Positions 43,452-54,044 of a stretch of DNA of 64,000 nt are shown piece by piece. This stretch comes from Meloidogyne chitwoodi. Lineage: Eukaryota; Nematoda; Chromadorea; Rhabditida; Meloidogynidae. Every line of letters starts with the position of its first letter. Within the stretch, counting starts at the first letter, position 1. The position numbers and the translations under genes are program-made. The notes under the pieces were generated by a model. It had not been told where the DNA came from. It worked only from the letters and a program-made list of their open reading frames with translations, and did not search any database. The stretch is from positions 186,001 to 250,000 of the forward strand of contig JACZZP010000009.1 of the NCBI GenBank assembly GCA_015183035.1, read 5' to 3'.

Positions 43452-46400
43452 ATGATTTTGACTATTTTAATAGGTAATTTAATTTAAAAATTGTTAAAAT
43501 AAAATATTTTTTTTTAGACTTTTTGTTATTTTTTTTGCTTACTCTGGCCAAAAGAAATGTAAATTATAACTATCAACTTTATGAGGATTTAATGTAAATA
43601 TTTATTTTTTTTATTTATTTTTATTTATTTTTTTTTTATTTTTTATGTATTTTTACAATAAAAATGTTCGTCCAGTTAAGAACAATACTCAACCATTGGA
43701 TGTTAAATTTGGAGCCAGTTTAATTCGCATCATTGATGTGGTTTGTAATAAATTAATTTTGATATTAAATTTAAAAAAATTTTTTTTAATTTTTTTAGGA
43801 TGAGGTCAATCAAATACTTACAACTTCTTTATGGCTTGAAATGGTTTATTATTAATTAATTTTTTAAAATTAATTTTCATGTTTTTAGCAGTGGTACGAT
43901 TACAAACTTGGATGGTAAGTTTTTGAATTATATTATAAATCACAAAACAAACTTTAAAGAAATAAATACAATTTGTAAAACAAGCTTAATTTTAATAAAC
44001 TTTTTTTACAATTTGTAAAACAAGTTTAATTTTAAATAAACTTTTTACAATTTGTAAAAAACAAAGTTTATTTATAATTCTCTTCACAACTCTCTTTATA
44101 TTTCTAGGGATCCAACAAAGTTTAATGGAATAAAAAAGTTGCATATTCCTTCAGATTTAATATGGATACCAGATATTATACTATATAATAATGCTGATGG
44201 AGAGCCACATATTTCTATTGTTTCTGACGCTATTATTTATTATACAGGTTTAGTTGTTTGGAAACCTCCTTCAATTTATAAATCATTTTGTAATATTGAA
44301 ATTGAATATTTTCCTTTTGATACACAAGAATGTTTAATGAAATTTGGTGGTTGGACTTATAATGGGTTTTTGATGAATATTTCACAAATACCTGTTTAGT
44401 TTTATTTTTTTATAATTTTTGAATTTATTTTAAGGATATAAAGTGGTCAAATTTTAATTCTGAAGGCATTTTTATATGTTGACCATTTTGTCATTTGACC
44501 ATTTTGTCATTTGACCATTTTGTCATTTGACCATTTTGTCATTTGACCATTTTGTCATTTGACCATTTTGTCATTTGACCATTTTGTCATTTGACCATTT
44601 TGTCATTTGACCATTTTGTATTTTTACCGTTTTGTATTTTACAATTAATTTTAAGGTACGACCAGAAGATAAACCACAAACACTCAGTTATCCAGATGGT
44701 AGAGAATATAAATATCTTCAAATTGGAATGGATTTGTCTGCTTATCATCCGTAATAATTTAAAAAAAATAATTTTTTTTTAATTTTAAAGAAGTCTTGAA
44801 TGGGATTTAATGTTAGTCAGTAGTAGCAGACATGAACAATTATATCCAGGATGTTGTGGGCAGGTTTTGAATTTTAATCTCTAAAAATTTTTAAAATTGT
44901 TTAAAAATGACCCAACTCTTCTAAGCGGATAATTTTATTAATACAAGACCCCCCTGGGATAATTAAGAGATTTTAACAAACTTGAGACTTTATTTTCTCA
45001 TTTTTAAAAATTAAAATTATATTTTAAGGATATCTACATTGACATCACTTTTCGACTTGTTACTCGACGCAAAACACTTTTTTTCATTGTAAATTTGGTT
45101 ATTCCATGCATGTTATTAGGTTAAATAAAATAATAATTAATTAATTTTAATTAATTTGTTTTAGCTATTTTGACAGTTTTTGTTTTTTATATTCCTGCAT
45201 GTGAACATAAAATGACTTATTCAAGTATTTTAATTTTATTTATTTAAAACATACCATTTATTCGCAATTTATTTTAAGTTTATTTTCAAGTTTTACAATT
45301 TATTTTAAGTTTATTTTCAAGTTTTACAATTATTTTAAGTTTATTTTCAAGTTTTACAATTATTTTAAGTTTATTTTCAACTTTTACAATTATTTTAAGT
45401 TTATTTTCAAGTTTTACAATTATTTTAAGTTTATTTTCAACTTTTACAATTATTTTAACTTTATTTTCAAGTTTTACAATTATTTTAAGTTTATTTTCAA
45501 CTTTTACAATTAAGTTTATTTTTATTTTATCAACATTTTTTATGTAAAACATTTCCTGCGAATAAGTGGGATGTGCACTTAAATACATTCATTTTTTTAC
45601 TTTTTTAGTCTCTGTCTTGGTCACTCTAACTGTTTTTTATTTAATTTTGATTGAACTAATCCCTCCAACTTCAATGGTTATTCCATTAATGGGTCGTTAT
45701 TTGTTGTTTACAATGTTTCTGGTTTCTTTTTCTATTGCTATTTCTGTTGTTACTTTAAATTTTCATAGACGGTAATATATTTTATTTTTAATAAATCAGA
45801 AATTCTGAAAAAAATAAGAAAATTCTGAAATTAATTTTTTTATTTAGTGATGGAACTCTACATACAATGCCTCGTTGGATTTATCGCCTTTTTATACGCC
45901 TATTACCCAAGCTTTTACTAATGAATCCTCCAGAAGAAGATGCTCAATCAGAGAATGATGAATCTACTACTATTTCTGGTATTTTTACTCTGTCTCTCCA
46001 AGTTTTAATACATCACTAGTTAGGTTAGACATACAGAAAATAAGCATATTTTCTGCAGTTAAGTTTATATAATGCTTTCAAGTTTATTTATTATATTGCA
46101 TATAAGAATTAAATTTTATATTTTAACAGATGTTTCTTTGGTGTGATGGTTAGTGTGTTTGATTTCCTCCATGTATGGTGAGGTTCGAGTCCTTTCAGGG
46201 TTATCTTATTTTCTATCGTTTTTATCCTTGAAATAACTCAATAAGAGAGTTAATAAAATAATTTTTTAATTTAAAAATTAAGATACACAAGCACCCTCAG
46301 CCTACGCTGGTTCTAGAAGGCCAAGTCCATTTTTTGTTGCTTCTACAATACCAGAAGGAGAATTGAGACTTTCACAGCTTGCACAAATGCGAGGACTTGG

Positions 46401-46951
46401 ACCTGATGTGCTCAGACGGATGTTGGATAATGTACATTTTATTGCCGATTATTTTAGAACAAAACAGAAACGTGATAAGGTTTGTGTATATTTTAAATTT
46501 TCCCTAGTGTTTCGGACTCAATTATCCATAATTCTGTTGAGACTCAATAGGTCATTTTACCGGGACACTAAAAATCTGCTTTGAATTGTCTCTACCGATA
46601 CTTAGCACTTTGGTGAACACCCCATTTATTCCCAAGAGAATATTTTATTTTTCAAGTCATTGGGTGTAAAACAATTTTTGCGAATAAATGGGGTGTTCAA
46701 AATGTCTAAACTTTTTTTTAAAGGTATCAGAAAATTGGTCATATGTTGCATTTGTACTTGATCGACTTTTATTAATTTTATTTTCAACAACTCTTTTAAT
46801 TGGTACAATTTTAATTTTGTCCAGTTCATCACCAGCAACTAGAGAATGGGGAGAGCCCTTAACAACAATGAGACCAACAAAACCTTTAAGTGGAGATACT
46901 TTTGAATATGAATTGAGAGGGATAGAACAGACTGATGAAATTATTATTTAA
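43452..46951 (+). CDS. Nicotinic acetylcholine receptor alpha-type subunit
   Basis: Exon 1 (43452-43473) and exon 2 (43518-43592) give a signal peptide, MILTILIDFLLFFLLTLAKR. The ligand-binding domain shows WLEMQWYDYKLGW, LIWIPDIILYNNADG, the Cys loop CNIEIEYFPFDTQEC and GGWTYNG. The vicinal cysteines YPGCCGQ mark an alpha-type subunit. Next are M1 (TLFFIVNLVIPCMLLAILTV), M2 (ISVLVTLTVFYLILIELIPP), M3 (LLFTMFLVSFSIAISVVTL), a cytoplasmic loop and M4 (YVAFVLDRLLLILFSTTLLI). It forms pentameric acetylcholine-gated cation channels; it looks like the levamisole-type nematode subunits, but I cannot name the orthologue. One intron (43593-43643) seems to lack the 3' AG. The stop is at 46949-46951. 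Confidence 0.92.
44478..44622. repeat. 16-bp tandem repeat in a receptor intron
   Basis: About nine near-perfect copies of TGACCATTTTGTCATT. Single copies or relatives (TTGACCATTTTGTC) occur in Argonaute introns near 18.24, 18.38, 20.03, 20.31 and 21.24 kb and at 1.61 kb. Confidence 0.9.
45246..45580. mobile_element. CCCATTTATTCGC-family element containing a 30-bp minisatellite
   Basis: The left end ACATACCATTTATTCGCAA (45249-45267) faces CCTGCGAATAAGTGGGATGT (about 45555-45574). Between them are about eight copies of a 30-bp unit beginning ATTTTAAGTTTATTTTC and continuing AAGTTTTACAATT, with AAG/AAC variants. It is in the intron that splits M2 of the receptor (TCAA | TCTCTG). Confidence 0.8.
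46132..46202 (+). repeat. tRNA-like relic in a receptor intron
   Basis: A-like box TGGTGTGATGG (46139-46149) and B box GGTTCGAGTCC (46182-46192), 43 bp apart. Confidence 0.6.
46613..46700. mobile_element. Small inverted-repeat element, CCCATTTATTCGC family
   Basis: GTGAACACCCCATTTATTCC (46613 onward) is the near-exact reverse complement of the right end, TGCGAATAAATGGGGTGTTC. The centre is about 45 bp. It lies in the receptor intron before the M4 exon and is the best preserved copy. Confidence 0.8.
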
Positions 46952-47064
46952 TTTTGTTGATATTTTGTAATAAAAATTTAAAAAAATGTTAGAGAAAATA
47001 AAAATTGATAAATTGTTTTTTTTCAAGTTATAGACTGTTGTATTGAGAAAGAATAAATTTAAAT

Positions 47065-48594
47065 TAGAAAAAATAAATAAATATATCGATTTTATTGATT
47101 TTTGGATTTGGAAATATTTTTTGAAATAATTTTGAAGAAGAATATATCGATTTTTTGTATTTATCTCTACCTACACTATTTTCTTAAAATTAAAATTGTG
47201 TTTTACAACCTATGCAAAAGTTTATTATTTAAGTTTTATAAAGTAAAAAATATTATAAGGGTGAGCGGTTGGGTATTTTATATTTAAATAATGGAAAATG
47301 TATAAATATATATATAACATTATATCCACTCCATTATTCTAATATTTACATATAAAGTATGTTCCCATAAATATAACACTTTCCACCCCATTATTATTCT
47401 AATATTTAAATATACAAAAAACCTTTGTCAACCCTATTTTTACGCATAACCTGCGTTGAAGTGGAGAAATTTATTAGTTATTTTTAAATATTGCTTAGCA
47501 CCATAAAATGTCTTATTTTATAAAAAATTTTGGTAAAAAAATTTTTAACAAAAATTCAAAATTTTCAAAAAATGAGTTGTTCCAAATATCCTTGGCCATT
47601 TTATTTCAACCAATTTAAAAAGTTAGAAAAAAATACAAAAAAAATCTGTCGAACTTCCTTATTGATATGAGGAAGAATACAGAAAAAATTATTTTTCTAA
47701 TACTTTCCAGAGAGAAATATAGAAAGTCCGAAATCAACGGAAAACAGGGTTTTTACACTTAAAAAATATTTTCGACTACTTAGACTAAATTCTGAAAAAT
47801 TTTGAATTATAGGTTTGAAAGTCCATATAATTTGCTACAAGATGAACTTAGTCTGATTTCTCAAAAAAATTGATTTGCCGAGAAGTACATCTTTGAGTAA
47901 GGGTGTAGTCAAAATTACTTTGTTATATTCAAAGGCTGACGTCTCGATGAAGGAATTTTTTGAATAAATGTGGCTAAGTGCATTTTGTAGCAAATTTAAT
48001 GGGCTTTAAAATGAGCCTAAAATATTAATTAAAAATTTCCATTAATAGGTAAAAAAATTTTTTAAATAAAAATACCCCTGTTTTCTGTTGATTTTGCGAT
48101 TCTCAGATCTCTACGATGGAAGAAGCTAGGGACTTGATTATTATTAGACATTTTATGGTGCTAAGCAATATTTAAAAATAACTAATAAATTTCTCCACTT
48201 CAACGCAGGTTATGCGTAAAAATAGGGTTGACAAAGGTTTTTTGTATATTTAAATATTAGAATAATAATGGGGTGGAAAGTGTTATATTTATGGGAACAT
48301 ACTTTATATGTAAATATTAGAATAATGGAGTGGATATAATGTTATATATATATTTATACATTTTCCATTATTTAAATATAAAATACCCAACCGCTCACCC
48401 TTATAATATTTTTTACTTTATAAAACTTAAATAATAAACTTTTGCATAGGTTGTAAAACACAATTTTAATTTTAAGAAAATAGTGTAGGTAGAGATAAAT
48501 ACAAAAAATCGATATATTCTTCTTCAAAATTATTTCAAAAAATATTTCCAAATCCAAAAATCAATAAAATCGATATATTTATTTATTTTTTCTA
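47065..48594. mobile_element. 1.5-kb element with 449-bp inverted terminal arms
   Basis: The left arm 47065-47513 and right arm 48146-48594 are reverse complements of equal length; I saw no mismatch in the stretches compared. They produce the same spurious 61-aa frame on both strands (47102-47287 and 48372-48557). The outer ends are TA|GAAAAAATAAATAAATAT, so a TA target duplication (Tc1/mariner-like) is possible. The 632-bp centre has no open frame for a transposase and contains an older, diverged inverted repeat (about 47731-47757 against 48069-48096). It lies between the receptor and the secreted protein at 48688. Best described as a non-autonomous fold-back DNA transposon or a recent inverted duplication. 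Confidence 0.9.
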
Positions 48595-48687
48595 TTTTAA
48601 AATTTTTAAAAATATCTACAAAATTATTTCCAAGTCCAAAAAATTAACAAAATTAAAAATAATGATTTATATCAATTTAAATATTTA

Positions 48688-49105
48688 TTAATGATAAATA
48701 CTCATCAATATTTCTTTAATTGCTTTCTTTAATGATTCTGTGGATTTGCCAGTCTGAAAAATAAATAAATATTAATTTAAAATGCTTAAAATATTTAATT
48801 AAATTAATTCTGAAATTTTCTGATTTTTTCTGAATTTTTAATATTTTAATTCCTCTTACTTTTTCTTCTTTATTTTTATTAATTTTCATTTTTCTGGCTG
48901 TTTTAATTAAATAATTTCTTCTCATTAATTCCAACATTTTTCTTTTCCATTCTGTTTGATATTTATTATTTGGAATTAATTGAAAAATATTTGAAGTATC
49001 AAAATTATTTTTAGTTGAAATTTTGTTAATTGGAACTTGTAGACTTTTAGTAGTTGGAATGAAAATTAAAGGAAGACATAGATAAAACATCATAATTATA
49101 AACAT
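48688..49105 (-). CDS. Small secreted protein, unknown
   Basis: Exon 1 is 48860-49105 and exon 2 is 48688-48753 (donor GTAAGAGG, acceptor TTTTTCAG, phase 0), giving about 104 aa. The N-terminus MFIIMMFYLCLPLIFIPTTK is a clear signal peptide. The mature part is Lys/Asn-rich with YQTEWKRKMLELMRRNYLIK and, after splicing, TGKSTESLKKAIKEILMSIY, two likely amphipathic helices. There are no cysteines in the mature chain and no repeated dibasic peptide units. I do not recognise a family. It could be a secreted effector or a single-copy peptide precursor. It lies immediately next to the 1.5-kb inverted-repeat element. Confidence 0.65.
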
Positions 49106-50143
49106 TTATTGAAGTTTACAGTATTTACCTTGATATAAAAATTAAACTTAAAATACAAAAATTAAGTTTAAAATACAAAAATTAAATTTAAAATACAAAA
49201 ATTAAACTTAGAATACAAAAATTAAAATACAAAAAATAAACTTAGAATACCAAAAAATAAACAAAATTGTAAAACTTGAATTGTAAAAATTAAACTAGAA
49301 TACAATTTGAAATAAAGATTAATCTTAAAATAAATTGTAAGGATAAAAGAAAGAATGTTTTAAGTGCAAATAAGGTGTAATTAAATAGATAATTATAATA
49401 TGTACAATTAAAATATTATATTTTTTATGATGCTTTTGTGATGATGAAATTCCGTTTTACTATTTTAAAAAATTTACTCAATTTTTTAAAATAAATAATA
49501 ATTTTTATGAACTATTAAAAAAATTTAAAAACTGTTAAAGCATAAAAATTGGCAATTTAAAATTATCAACACTTTAAAAAATTAAAATTTTAAAAAATAA
49601 AAAAAGTGGACGTTTCAGTGCCAGATTAATAAAATAAAAATACTTAAAAATAGAGAATTTAAATAATTTTTAAATAAAAAAATAAAATCCAAGTAAAAAG
49701 ATATGAGGACAAAAAAAAAAATAAAAACAAATTTATTTCCTCTCAATCTGAGGCTCTTTCCTTCAATTTTTTGTTCACAACTTTTTTTTAAAAAATAAAA
49801 AAATAATATTGTTTTTATTATTTTTTATTAGTTACCTAATTTAATTTTGTTTTATTTAATGATATCAAAAATGAATTTAAAAAAAAATAAAAAATAAATA
49901 AATTATTAAAAAAATAATAAAACTCAATTATAGGCAAAGAAAATAAATAAAAACAATAAAAAAATATAAAATAAAATTCTAATAAAACCTAAAAACATTT
50001 TTTAATATTTTTTAAAAATAATTAGAGAGAAAAATAATTATTAAAAAAATAAAAAAACAATTTTTTGTGGGTATAAAAGAAAAAAAATTTTTTTTAAATT
50101 ATTCTCAATTTAAAAAATAAATAAAAAAAATATTTTTCAAAGA
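49106..50143. other. Intergenic region between two small secreted-protein genes
   Basis: Divergent arrangement. From 49130 to 49290 there are copies of AAATTAAACTTAAAATACAAA-type repeats (reverse complement of the AAGTTTATTTTTGTATTTT family). Near 49608-49624 there is one GGACGTTTCAGTGCCAG motif. The rest is A-rich. No exon is seen. Confidence 0.5.
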
Positions 50144-50595
50144 ATGCAAACTTTTTTAATTACTACAATTTTTTTATTTATTATTTTTTTAGAATTATTT
50201 TCATGTAGCGAAGGAGAAATGTTAATGGGAGAAGACCAACAATTTAATAATGTAAGAAACAAAAAAATTTTTTTTTAAAATTAAAATAAATTTAGAACAT
50301 TTTTAAGCAAGTTTTCTATTTAAAATATTTTTTTTAATTTTTAAAAATTAAAAAAAAATTTTTAAATTAATTTAAGGGTATGGAGGGAATGTCACAACAA
50401 CCAACAATGCCTTTGATAAATAAAGAAATTACAAAAAATAATATTCCTCCAAGTGCTAATAATAAAGTTGAAAAATCTCTAAGTGACTTAACAATGCAAA
50501 AAACAACAATGATGGAAGAGAAAAATAATAATCAAACTATGGATATGATGAAAGATAAAGAAAGTAGTAATGGTGGTAATATGAAAATGGAATGA
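50144..50595 (+). CDS. Small secreted Met/Asn-rich protein, unknown
   Basis: Exon 1 is 50144-50251 and exon 2 is 50377-50595 (phase 0; donor AAT|GTAAG, acceptor TTTAAG). It encodes about 108 aa. The start MQTFLITTIFLFIIFLELFS is a signal peptide followed by CSEGEMLMGEDQQFNN. Exon 2 is rich in Met, Asn, Lys and Thr (MEGMSQQPTMPLINKEITKN) with many MM and NN pairs and no cysteine, so probably disordered. The family is not recognised. Plausible as a secreted effector or cuticle-associated peptide; function is unknown. Confidence 0.6.
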
Positions 50596-50821
50596 GCAGA
50601 GAAAATAAACTTGAAAGATAAATTGTAAAAGATAAATTGTAAAACTTAAAAACTTGAAAATAAATTGTAAAACTTAAAAACAAATTGTAAAACATAAAAA
50701 TAAAATTGTAAAAGTATTCAAACAAGGCGTAATTAAATAATAAAAACAAAAACTAACAGTTAGTGTGTCCTTGAGAAATTTAGTGTGCATTGTCCTTGAA
50801 AAAATAGCCAAAAAGTCGTTT

Positions 50822-52599
50822 TTAATTAAAATAAAATTCATCCAAAAATTTTCTTGTATCAAAAGATGATTTTAACGAATTAAAAATAATTCTTTTTTCC
50901 TTTTGAAATGAAGACCTTAATTTTTTTAAATTTTTTTCTCAAAAAAATTAAAAAAAAAATTGCTCAAACCTCAACATAAAAACCAAAATTTGATGAAAAA
51001 ATTCAAAAGGAATATTTTCTTCTTTTTCCAATTCTAACCAATCAATTACACATTGTTTTGGTGTTTTTAGATAACCAGAAAATAAAGCAGGATTTTCTAA
51101 AAGCCCATTTGCAGCCATTATACCATCACAATGAGTCATTTTTGCAATTTTTAAAGCTTCCAAACGAGTTTTACAATTACCTAAAAAATAAGATTTAAAT
51201 CAGTTTCTTCTTTTAATTTGAAAATTATAAAAATAAAAAACACTCTTGTGTTACTTCACTTCTCCTTTATTTTTTTAAAGTCTCATAAATACAATTTAAT
51301 TAAAATTCAAATATATTATTAACTTAAATTATATAAAACGCGTTTATTTTTATTTTGGGTGATATTTACAGAAATATTCCATTTTAAATTATGAGAATTA
51401 TAAATTTGAGAGAAGTGAAATTTAACCACGAAAAGTACCAAAAAAATTAAAAAAAATACCATTAGCAAATACTGGAATATTCAAAGCCTGTTTAATCGTT
51501 GCAATAGAAGAATAATCTGGCGGTTCATTCCTCTGATCTACAGTTCTAGCGTGGACTGTAATGTGTGAAATACCAGCAAATTCTGCCTTAAATTAAAGTT
51601 AAAAAATAAATTAAAATTAAACCTTTCGACAAAGATCCACAGTTTCTTCCAAAGATTTTTTCAATCTTATTTTTATTGAAATTGAAAATTTAGGATCAAC
51701 AATTCTCCCTCTACATTGTCGAACAATATCAAAAATTAGTTGAGGATTATCCAAAAGTTTAGAACCAAAACCTTCAGAACGAACATCTCTTTTTGGACAG
51801 CCACAATTTAAATCAATCCCATGACAATGACTTGAAATAAATTTTATTATTGCTTCAAAAACTGTTTTTTTAGGAGGGGAATTATATAAAAAAAAAATAT
51901 ATTTAAAAAATACCCATAAACAAGCTCTGCAGCATCTGCAAAATCTTCAGGTCTTTTAGCAGCAAATTGTACAATTGGATAGTCACCCTCATTTGGTACA
52001 AATTCAACAGCTCTACACTTTTCAGATTTAACAAAACAATCAGCATAAATCATTGGAGTGTAAACAAGGTCACAGCCATATTTTTTTACTAGACGTCTAA
52101 ATGGCAATCTAAATTAGAAAAAAAATAAAACAAATAATTAGAAAAAAATAAAAGAATAGGAAATCCAATTAGTCGCGGACCCATTTGTCGCAAGCAATCT
52201 CTTTGCTTTTTCTTTTTATCTCTAATTATTTTTATTTAACCTACTATTTCGCAAACAAAACAATCGGTAAGCGACTATTTGGTTAAGAATGGTTAGAGAT
52301 ACATAAAAAAGAGAGAGAGTGACAAAACAAAAGAAAAATTGTAAAAACTGTGCGCACTTAAAACTTGAAAACATTAAAAATGAGAGAAAACAAACTTAAG
52401 TATTGTGAAAATTTAAAACTTAATTATTTAATTGTAAAAATTAAGCGCAAACTTAATACTTGATTATAAAATATAAACTTAATTTTTAAAGATTGTAAAA
52501 CATTAAAAAAACAAACTTTGAATATCGAACCATTGGAGCAGCTATAAATAATGGTAGTGTAGAACATTGGCTAAATTCATCATTTTCATGCTCTTCCAT
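50822..52599 (-). CDS. tRNA-dihydrouridine synthase, DUS4 type
   Basis: Start at 52599, stop at 50822-50824. The N-terminus MEEHENDEFSQCSTLPLF runs into IAAPMVRYSK, then LPFRRLVKKYGCDLVYTPMI, the FMN-barrel start of DUS enzymes. The active-site block GIDLNCGCPKRD holds the catalytic Cys. Downstream, THCDGIMAANGLLENPALFS and PFEFFHQILVFMLR follow the DUS4L pattern. The enzyme reduces uridine to dihydrouridine in the tRNA D-loop using FMN and NADPH. AG lies directly before the ATG (TTTACTAG|ATG), which suits trans-splicing. The gene begins 185 bp after the endonuclease V stop on the same strand, suggesting an operon. One intron at about 52.11-52.53 kb holds repeats. Confidence 0.9.
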
Positions 52600-52784
52600 C
52601 TAGTAAATAATTAAAAAAAATTAATTAATTTAAAAAAAAATTAATTAAAAAATAAATAAATTAAAAATATTTCAAATGAAAGCCTCTACATTGTAAAAAA
52701 AATAAAATAATTTGTCTAAATTTAAAAAAAAAATAAACTAATTATAATTAAATATATTATAAAATAATTAAAAAAATAATCTTT

Positions 52785-54044
52785 TCAAGTTTCAAAAATT
52801 TCTTCAATTCTTCTTTTAGAACGTAGATCACTCTTTAAAAAAAATATTTTTTTTTTTAAATAAAATAAAAAACTAACCAATCTTATTGGATTTACATTAT
52901 ACGAATTTTTCCCAATACATTTAAAAGCAATTTTTGAAGCAAAATCAAAATTAATACCAAAACCAACAGAAACAAAGAAAGATTTTTTTGATGAATTTGT
53001 ACGAATAACTGCTAAATTTGACAATTTTACATTTTTATTTTTAATGTAATCATTCCAATTTAGAGTAAACAAGGTTGCTAATCCTTCATATTTTTCACAT
53101 CTTCGTTCAATTTCCTGAAAAAAAAATATAAAAAAATAAATCTATCGAAAATTCCCCAAATCTATAATTTTTTTAAAAATTAGTTTTCACAGAAATACCA
53201 AAAAAAATTAAATAAACCGTTTCAATATCAGCTAAATCTTCACGTTCACAAAATCCAGATAACAAAAGTGGAGCTTCATTAAATTTTTTTGCTATTCCAA
53301 TTGTTGGAATGCCCAAATCATAGCCAATGTGACAGGCTAAACCACAACCTTTAAAATTAAAAAATTAAATTTATCTTTTTCAAATTTTAATATTATTATT
53401 CTTTTAAAAAACCTCTAGAATGCCATTCTCCATTTGCATCAATAAATAAAATATCAATTTTAGGACACTTTTTAAGATGACGTCGAATTACTCTAATTAA
53501 AGGTTTTGCTTCTCTAATAGCAAAATATTCGGGAAGATAAGGCATAATACCTCCTAATGAACTTAAACAAACTGTTTCATCTGCACAATAAACAATCTTT
53601 ATAAAAAAAAATAAAAATTTAAAAATAAATTAATTAATTAAAATAAAAAAAGGACTATAGCCCCAAATTTAAAAAATATTCTTTTAAATTTATTTAATTA
53701 TATAAAATTAAAAATAAATTAAAAATTCCAAACCTTCATACTAGGATATGTTAAAACAGTCAAACCAACAACTCCAAAAGAGGGATGAGCTTTAGAAGAT
53801 GACAAATCAATACCTGCTATATGTCTTACTGAATATTCATTAAAGTCTTTTGTTGTTTTTGGTAAGGAAAGAATTTTTTTCTGAAATTTTAAATTAAAAA
53901 TAAATTTAAAAAATAAATAAAAACCTCTTTTCTCTCTAATTTTCCCTTTTGAACTTTTATTCCAAAATCTTGGCCAAATATTGATAGCACAAAAGACAAA
54001 TAAGAGTAGAGCATAGTCAATGAACAAATTACTGAAGTAATCAT
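52785..54044 (-). CDS. Endonuclease V (in frame with upstream ALG8)
   Basis: Exons lie between 53880 and 52785 plus an N-terminal part in 53925-54083. Catalytic acidic residues are all present: Asp in HIAGIDLSSSKAH, Glu in MPYLPEYFAIREAKP and Asp in ILFIDANGEWHSRG. GCGLACHIGYDLGIPTIGIA follows, then the C-terminal FFVSVGFGINFDFASKIAF and SDLRSKRRIEEIFET. Animal ENDOV cleaves inosine-containing RNA; bacterial forms act on deaminated DNA. The N-terminal Q-x-x-L region ([20 protein letters not shown]) is encoded in the last ALG8-like exon in the same frame across a 44-bp intron. In-frame ATGs at 54044 and 54014 could start a separate ENDOV, but both fall in the predicted last ALG8 helix. See the ALG8 entry and the first finding. 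Confidence 0.9.

Noticed and set aside
44478..44622. CRISPR-like array (16-bp repeats)
   Set aside because: Contiguous tandem units with no spacers, in a eukaryotic intron.
45286..45588. 100-aa minus-strand frame of KLKIIVKLENK repeats
   Set aside because: It is the 30-bp minisatellite inside a receptor intron.
47102..48557. Two identical 61-aa open frames on opposite strands
   Set aside because: They are produced by the inverted arms of the 1.5-kb element; AT-rich, no start context, no family.
53719..54027. Endonuclease V starting at [16 protein letters not shown] in another frame of the ALG8 exon
   Set aside because: That frame only reaches the ENDOV core by reading through the 44-bp intron; the spliced phase-0 join from the ALG8 frame gives a better N-terminus ([10 protein letters not shown]).
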